DNA of 7,975 nucleotides from Candidatus Brockarchaeota archaeon (GTDB lineage Archaea; Thermoproteota; EX4484-205; DTQO01). Below, one piece after another: positions 5,729 to 7,975 of this stretch. The stretch covers positions 1 through 7,975 of the forward strand of contig JAFNJA010000097.1 in NCBI GenBank assembly GCA_017601265.1, given 5' to 3'. The position numbers and the translations under genes are program-made. The notes below the pieces were generated by a model, which worked only from the letters and a program-made list of their open reading frames with translations, was not told the origin of the DNA and did no database searches. Each line of letters starts with the position of its first letter. Position 1 is the stretch's first letter.

Positions 5729-6304
5729 ATGCTTGCCCGTGGGCGGGTGAGCGCGGTGGACAGCCTGGATGAGGTAGCAAGGCAGGTGGCGACCTGCCGG
5801 CTCTGCCCGCTTTCGAAGACCAGGACCAACGCGGTGCCGGGAGAGGGGCCGGGAGACGCCAAGGTGATGTTCGTCGGCGAGGCGCCCGGTTATTCCGAGG
5901 ACGTCCAAGGAAGGCCTTTCGTGGGCTTGGCTGGCCAGCTGCTCGGCGAGCTCCTCGAATCGATAGGCATCGAAAGGGGGGACGTCTTCATAACCAACGT
6001 GGTGAAGTGCCGGCCTCCGAACAACAGGCCGCCCAGGGTCAGCGAAAGGAACGCTTGCATGCCGTACTTGGAGAGGCAGATTAAGCTAATACGCCCCAGC
6101 ATAATTTGCCCGATGGGCAACTCGGCTTTGAGCGCGCTGGTCGGAAGGAGGTCCGTAGGCGAAGCCCACGGCAAGGCGATCGAGAAAGGGGGAGTCCTGT
6201 ACGTGCCATTGTACCACCCGGCCGCGGCCCTCTACGACGCCTCCTTGAGAGGCGTGCTTTTCGAAGATTTCAAAGCGCTTAAAATTTTGATCGGCAAGCG
6301 TTGA
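5729..6304 (+). CDS. udg: Type-4 uracil-DNA glycosylase (Fe-S)
   Basis: A 191-residue enzyme that removes uracil from DNA, which arises from cytosine deamination, as the first step of base-excision repair. It is the thermophile/archaeal family-4 form. Four cysteines that should hold the [4Fe-4S] cluster are C23 and C26 (CRLC), C94 (NVVKCRPP) and C110. The catalytic motif GEAPG is at 50-54, followed by EDVQGRPFVGLAGQLL (57-72), and the minor-groove motif HPAAAL is at 163-168. The length is typical for the family (about 190-220). The E in GEAPG and the absence of a GLAPA motif separate it from type 5; no RRIH insertion is seen, so it is not UDGX. The ATG at 5729 is the first start after an in-frame TGA at 5681; GTG codons at 5747 and 5756 are alternatives that shorten the tail before CxxC. 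It is divergent from the UroD-family gene, with no clear TATA box. Confidence 0.92.
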   Translation: MLARGRVSAVDSLDEVARQVATCRLCPLSKTRTNAVPGEGPGDAKVMFVGEAPGYSEDVQGRPFVGLAGQLLGELLESIGIERGDVFITNVVKCRPPNNRPPRVSERNACMPYLERQIKLIRPSIICPMGNSALSALVGRRSVGEAHGKAIEKGGVLYVPLYHPAAALYDASLRGVLFEDFKALKILIGKR

Positions 6305-6310
6305 CCGCGG

Positions 6311-6320
6311 CCTTTTTCTC
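6311..6320 (+). terminator. T-rich terminator after the uracil-DNA glycosylase gene
   Basis: CCTTTTTCTC begins six bases after the TGA stop. A short T tract right behind a gene is the common archaeal termination signal. A nearly identical run (CCTTTTTCTC at 7960-7969 region) ends the window. Confidence 0.45.
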
Positions 6321-6487
6321 AGCTAGCGCGATTCGGCAAGGGAGCGTTTCGAGCCAAGATCGCTAAATCGGATTGAGTCTGTCCCAAGGATCTAGCCGCC
6401 TTTTCCAAAGACGCGGTTCAGGCAAACAAAAGCTGCTCCTCGATGGAGTCCCCACCGAAGCGTCCGCGAGGAATGAATATGCCAACG

Positions 6488-6526
6488 CTTAAATAACTTA
6501 ATCGCGTTTGGTTACGCCGATTTATA
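6488..6526 (+). promoter_or_regulatory. Two TATA-like boxes upstream of the fucosidase gene
   Basis: CTTAAATA (6488-6495) is the best archaeal TATA match in the window; a start about 26 bases downstream would give a leader of roughly 30 bases containing GGGGAG (6533-6538), a plausible ribosome site. TTTATA (6521-6526) lies 26-31 bases before the ATG at 6552 and would instead give a leaderless mRNA. Both may be used. The rest of the 247-base spacer (6305-6551) shows no gene or RNA I can recognise. Confidence 0.55.
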
Positions 6527-6551
6527 GGGTTAGGGGAGTTGAAACACGTCG

Positions 6552-7745
6552 ATGGAAACCGTTCCTGAAAGGATGAAATGGTGGGTGGAAGCCAGGTTCG
6601 GCATGTTCATCCACTGGGGGTTGTACTCGATCCTGGGCCGAGGAGAGTGGGTGATGCATTGCGAGAGGATCCCGAAAGGGGAGTACGCGCTTCTTGCGAA
6701 GAAATTCCGCCCGAGAAGGTTCGACGCCCGCAATTGGGTGAAGCTGGCAAAGGACGCGGGAATGAGGTACATGGTGCTCACGACCCGCCACCACGACGGT
6801 TTCTGCCTTTGGGACAGCGAGGTTTCGGATTTCACTTCGGCGAAGACTGCTGCAAAGAGGGATTTCGTGGCCGAGTACGTAGAAGCGTGCAGGAGGGCTG
6901 GAATGCGCATCGGCTTCTACTATTCCCTTCTGGATTGGCGTTGGCCAGCTTACTGGAACGGCCCGGAGAAGGATCCGAAGGGGTGGGAGGAGTTCAGGGA
7001 GTACGTCCACGCCCAAGTGAGGGAGCTCATGACCAAGTATGGTAAGATCGACATCTTGTGGTACGACGGGGCTTGGCCCCACAGCCCCGAGGCCTGGCGT
7101 TCAGACCAGCTTAACGCGATGGTCAGAAGCCTCCAGCCCGAGATAATCATCAACAACCGCTCCGGATTGCCCGAGGACCTGGACACCCCCGAGCAGCACA
7201 TCCAAGGTTCAAGCCGCCCCTGGGAAGCTTGCATGACTATAGACGACCTGTGGTGGGGCTACCACCCGGGCGACCCGAACCTTAAGTCCCCGATGCAGTT
7301 GGTGCGCAACCTCGTGCGGTGCGTGGCCGGAAACGGGAATTTCCTGTTGAACGTCGGGCCCATGCCGGACGGGACGATACCGGCAGCGCAGGCAACCAGG
7401 CTGAGGGCGGTCGGAAGGTGGCTGCGCGCCAACGGGGAATCGATCTACGGCGCTGGCTCTGCCCCGTTCGGCCAGGCCCACCTGGGCCAAGTGACCGCGA
7501 AGGGGAACATTGCGTACGTCCACGTAATGTTCTGGCCCGGAAGGGAGATGTGCGTTGCTGGCATAAAGAACAAGGTGTTGGGAGCGCGCATGCTGGCTAC
7601 TGGGAAGAAGCTCCCCTTCGAGCAAAAGCGCGACCGCCTCTTCGTCCGAGGTTTGCCCTCGAAAGCGCCGGACCCGATCGACACGGTCGTGGCGATCGAA
7701 CTGGAAGGAAGGCCTGAAGTGGCGCCCGCATCTTTCTGGGAATGA
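6552..7745 (+). CDS. GH29 alpha-L-fucosidase, cytoplasmic
   Basis: A 397-residue retaining alpha-L-fucosidase of glycoside hydrolase family 29, which releases L-fucose from glycans or fucosylated oligosaccharides. Family signatures in order: FGMFIHWG (16-23), TTRHHDGFCLW (77-87) with the substrate-binding His pair, DILWYDG (167-173) with D172 the expected nucleophile, TPEQ (212-215), PWEACMTIDDLWWGY (223-237) and GNGNFLLNVGPMPDG (260-274). E214 lies 42 residues after D172, the same spacing as the nucleophile and acid/base pair reported for the Thermotoga enzyme (D224, E266), so it is a candidate acid/base. The barrel is complete and a short C-terminal beta domain follows (about 310-390). There is no signal peptide, so it acts inside the cell on imported oligosaccharides. 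The ATG at 6552 is supported by promoter spacing and family start. No transporter or fucose catabolic gene is visible. The fold and family are firm; the natural substrate is not known. Confidence 0.93.
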   Translation: METVPERMKWWVEARFGMFIHWGLYSILGRGEWVMHCERIPKGEYALLAKKFRPRRFDARNWVKLAKDAGMRYMVLTTRHHDGFCLWDSEVSDFTSAKTAAKRDFVAEYVEACRRAGMRIGFYYSLLDWRWPAYWNGPEKDPKGWEEFREYVHAQVRELMTKYGKIDILWYDGAWPHSPEAWRSDQLNAMVRSLQPEIIINNRSGLPEDLDTPEQHIQGSSRPWEACMTIDDLWWGYHPGDPNLKSPMQLVRNLVRCVAGNGNFLLNVGPMPDGTIPAAQATRLRAVGRWLRANGESIYGAGSAPFGQAHLGQVTAKGNIAYVHVMFWPGREMCVAGIKNKVLGARMLATGKKLPFEQKRDRLFVRGLPSKAPDPIDTVVAIELEGRPEVAPASFWE

Positions 7746-7975
7746 GTGCCAGCTGAGGCGAGCTTATGTCCTCGATCGGCTTCGAAGACGCCCGATGGGC
7801 CACGCTGACGGCTCGGCGAAGGTCCAGCACACCAATCATGTGCTTACATTCCGAGCTCTGCCCCGTAGCGCGCCTTGCATGACGAACCACCCTTCGAACC
7901 AGTGCAGCCCATGCCAGACCAAGAAGCGGCAGAACCACTAAGGTGAATCGAAACCCCTTCCTTTTTCTCTTTTAG
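7746..7975. other. Terminal non-coding stretch with T-rich end
   Basis: No gene is supported in these 230 bases. A minus-strand open frame with a short hydrophobic stretch (about 7880-7938) runs antisense into the fucosidase gene and shows no family features. The last bases (about 7958-7974) are pyrimidine-rich with T5 and T4 runs on the plus strand, which could be a transcription terminator, although it lies over 200 bases after the fucosidase stop. Confidence 0.4.

Noticed and set aside
5587..5862. Upstream extension of the UroD-family reading frame to an ATG at 5862
   Set aside because: The extra 92 residues show no family similarity, have unlikely composition, and overlap the well-supported glycosylase gene on the other strand. 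Homology begins at the ATG at 5586.
7880..7910. GGTTCGAA-like T-loop on the minus strand, possible tRNA
   Set aside because: The flanking bases do not form a 5-bp T stem, and no acceptor, D or anticodon arm could be placed around it.
7597..7938. Minus-strand 113-codon frame with a hydrophobic start (MVLPLLGLAWAALV)
   Set aside because: It overlaps the fucosidase gene antisense for about 150 bases, has a GTG start with no promoter or ribosome site at the right distance, and its sequence after the hydrophobic stretch looks like antisense translation.

Overview
The window looks like a piece of a GC-rich archaeal chromosome. The evidence is an archaeal-type Lhr helicase, a short DUF1931/histone-fold protein, a type-4 (Fe-S) uracil-DNA glycosylase, frequent AGG/AGA arginine codons, and short AT-rich TATA-like boxes about 25-35 bases before most start codons with little or no Shine-Dalgarno signal. 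That last pattern suggests leaderless mRNAs. An uncultivated Thermoproteota lineage, for example something near Bathyarchaeia, is a guess from gene style only. No rRNA, tRNA, CRISPR array, insertion sequence or phage gene was recognised.

Layout. At the left edge the minus strand carries the first 199 residues of an Lhr helicase (start at 597, running off the window). A gap of about 290 bases follows, then a minus-strand histone-fold protein (888-1082). Next come two plus-strand genes: an MttB-superfamily methyltransferase (start probably 1342, stop 2814) and a xylose-isomerase-like TIM-barrel protein (2881-3762). Two minus-strand genes meet them tail to tail: a protein built of two tandem domains that look PH-like (3759-4430) and a UroD-family protein (4489-5586). 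Divergent from the latter is the uracil-DNA glycosylase (5729-6304). After a 247-base spacer holding a promoter comes a cytoplasmic GH29 alpha-L-fucosidase (6552-7745). The last 230 bases hold no convincing gene and end in a T-rich tract.

How the genes may fit together. Lhr, the histone-fold protein and the glycosylase are chromatin, nucleic-acid or repair housekeeping genes. The middle block is metabolic. MttB-superfamily proteins demethylate quaternary amines onto a corrinoid protein, and some UroD-family proteins move methyl groups from corrinoids. Their proximity, with a sugar-isomerase-type TIM barrel between them, hints at a catabolic module for a methylated small molecule or a sugar derivative. 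No corrinoid protein or corrinoid-reactivating protein is visible, and the UroD-like protein lacks the His-x-Cys zinc motif of MtaA/MtbA, so a methyl-transfer pathway is inference only. The fucosidase adds a glycan-degradation theme. I see no clear defence, mobile or obviously unprecedented system; the most open items are the tandem-domain protein and the role of the MttB/TIM-barrel/UroD group.
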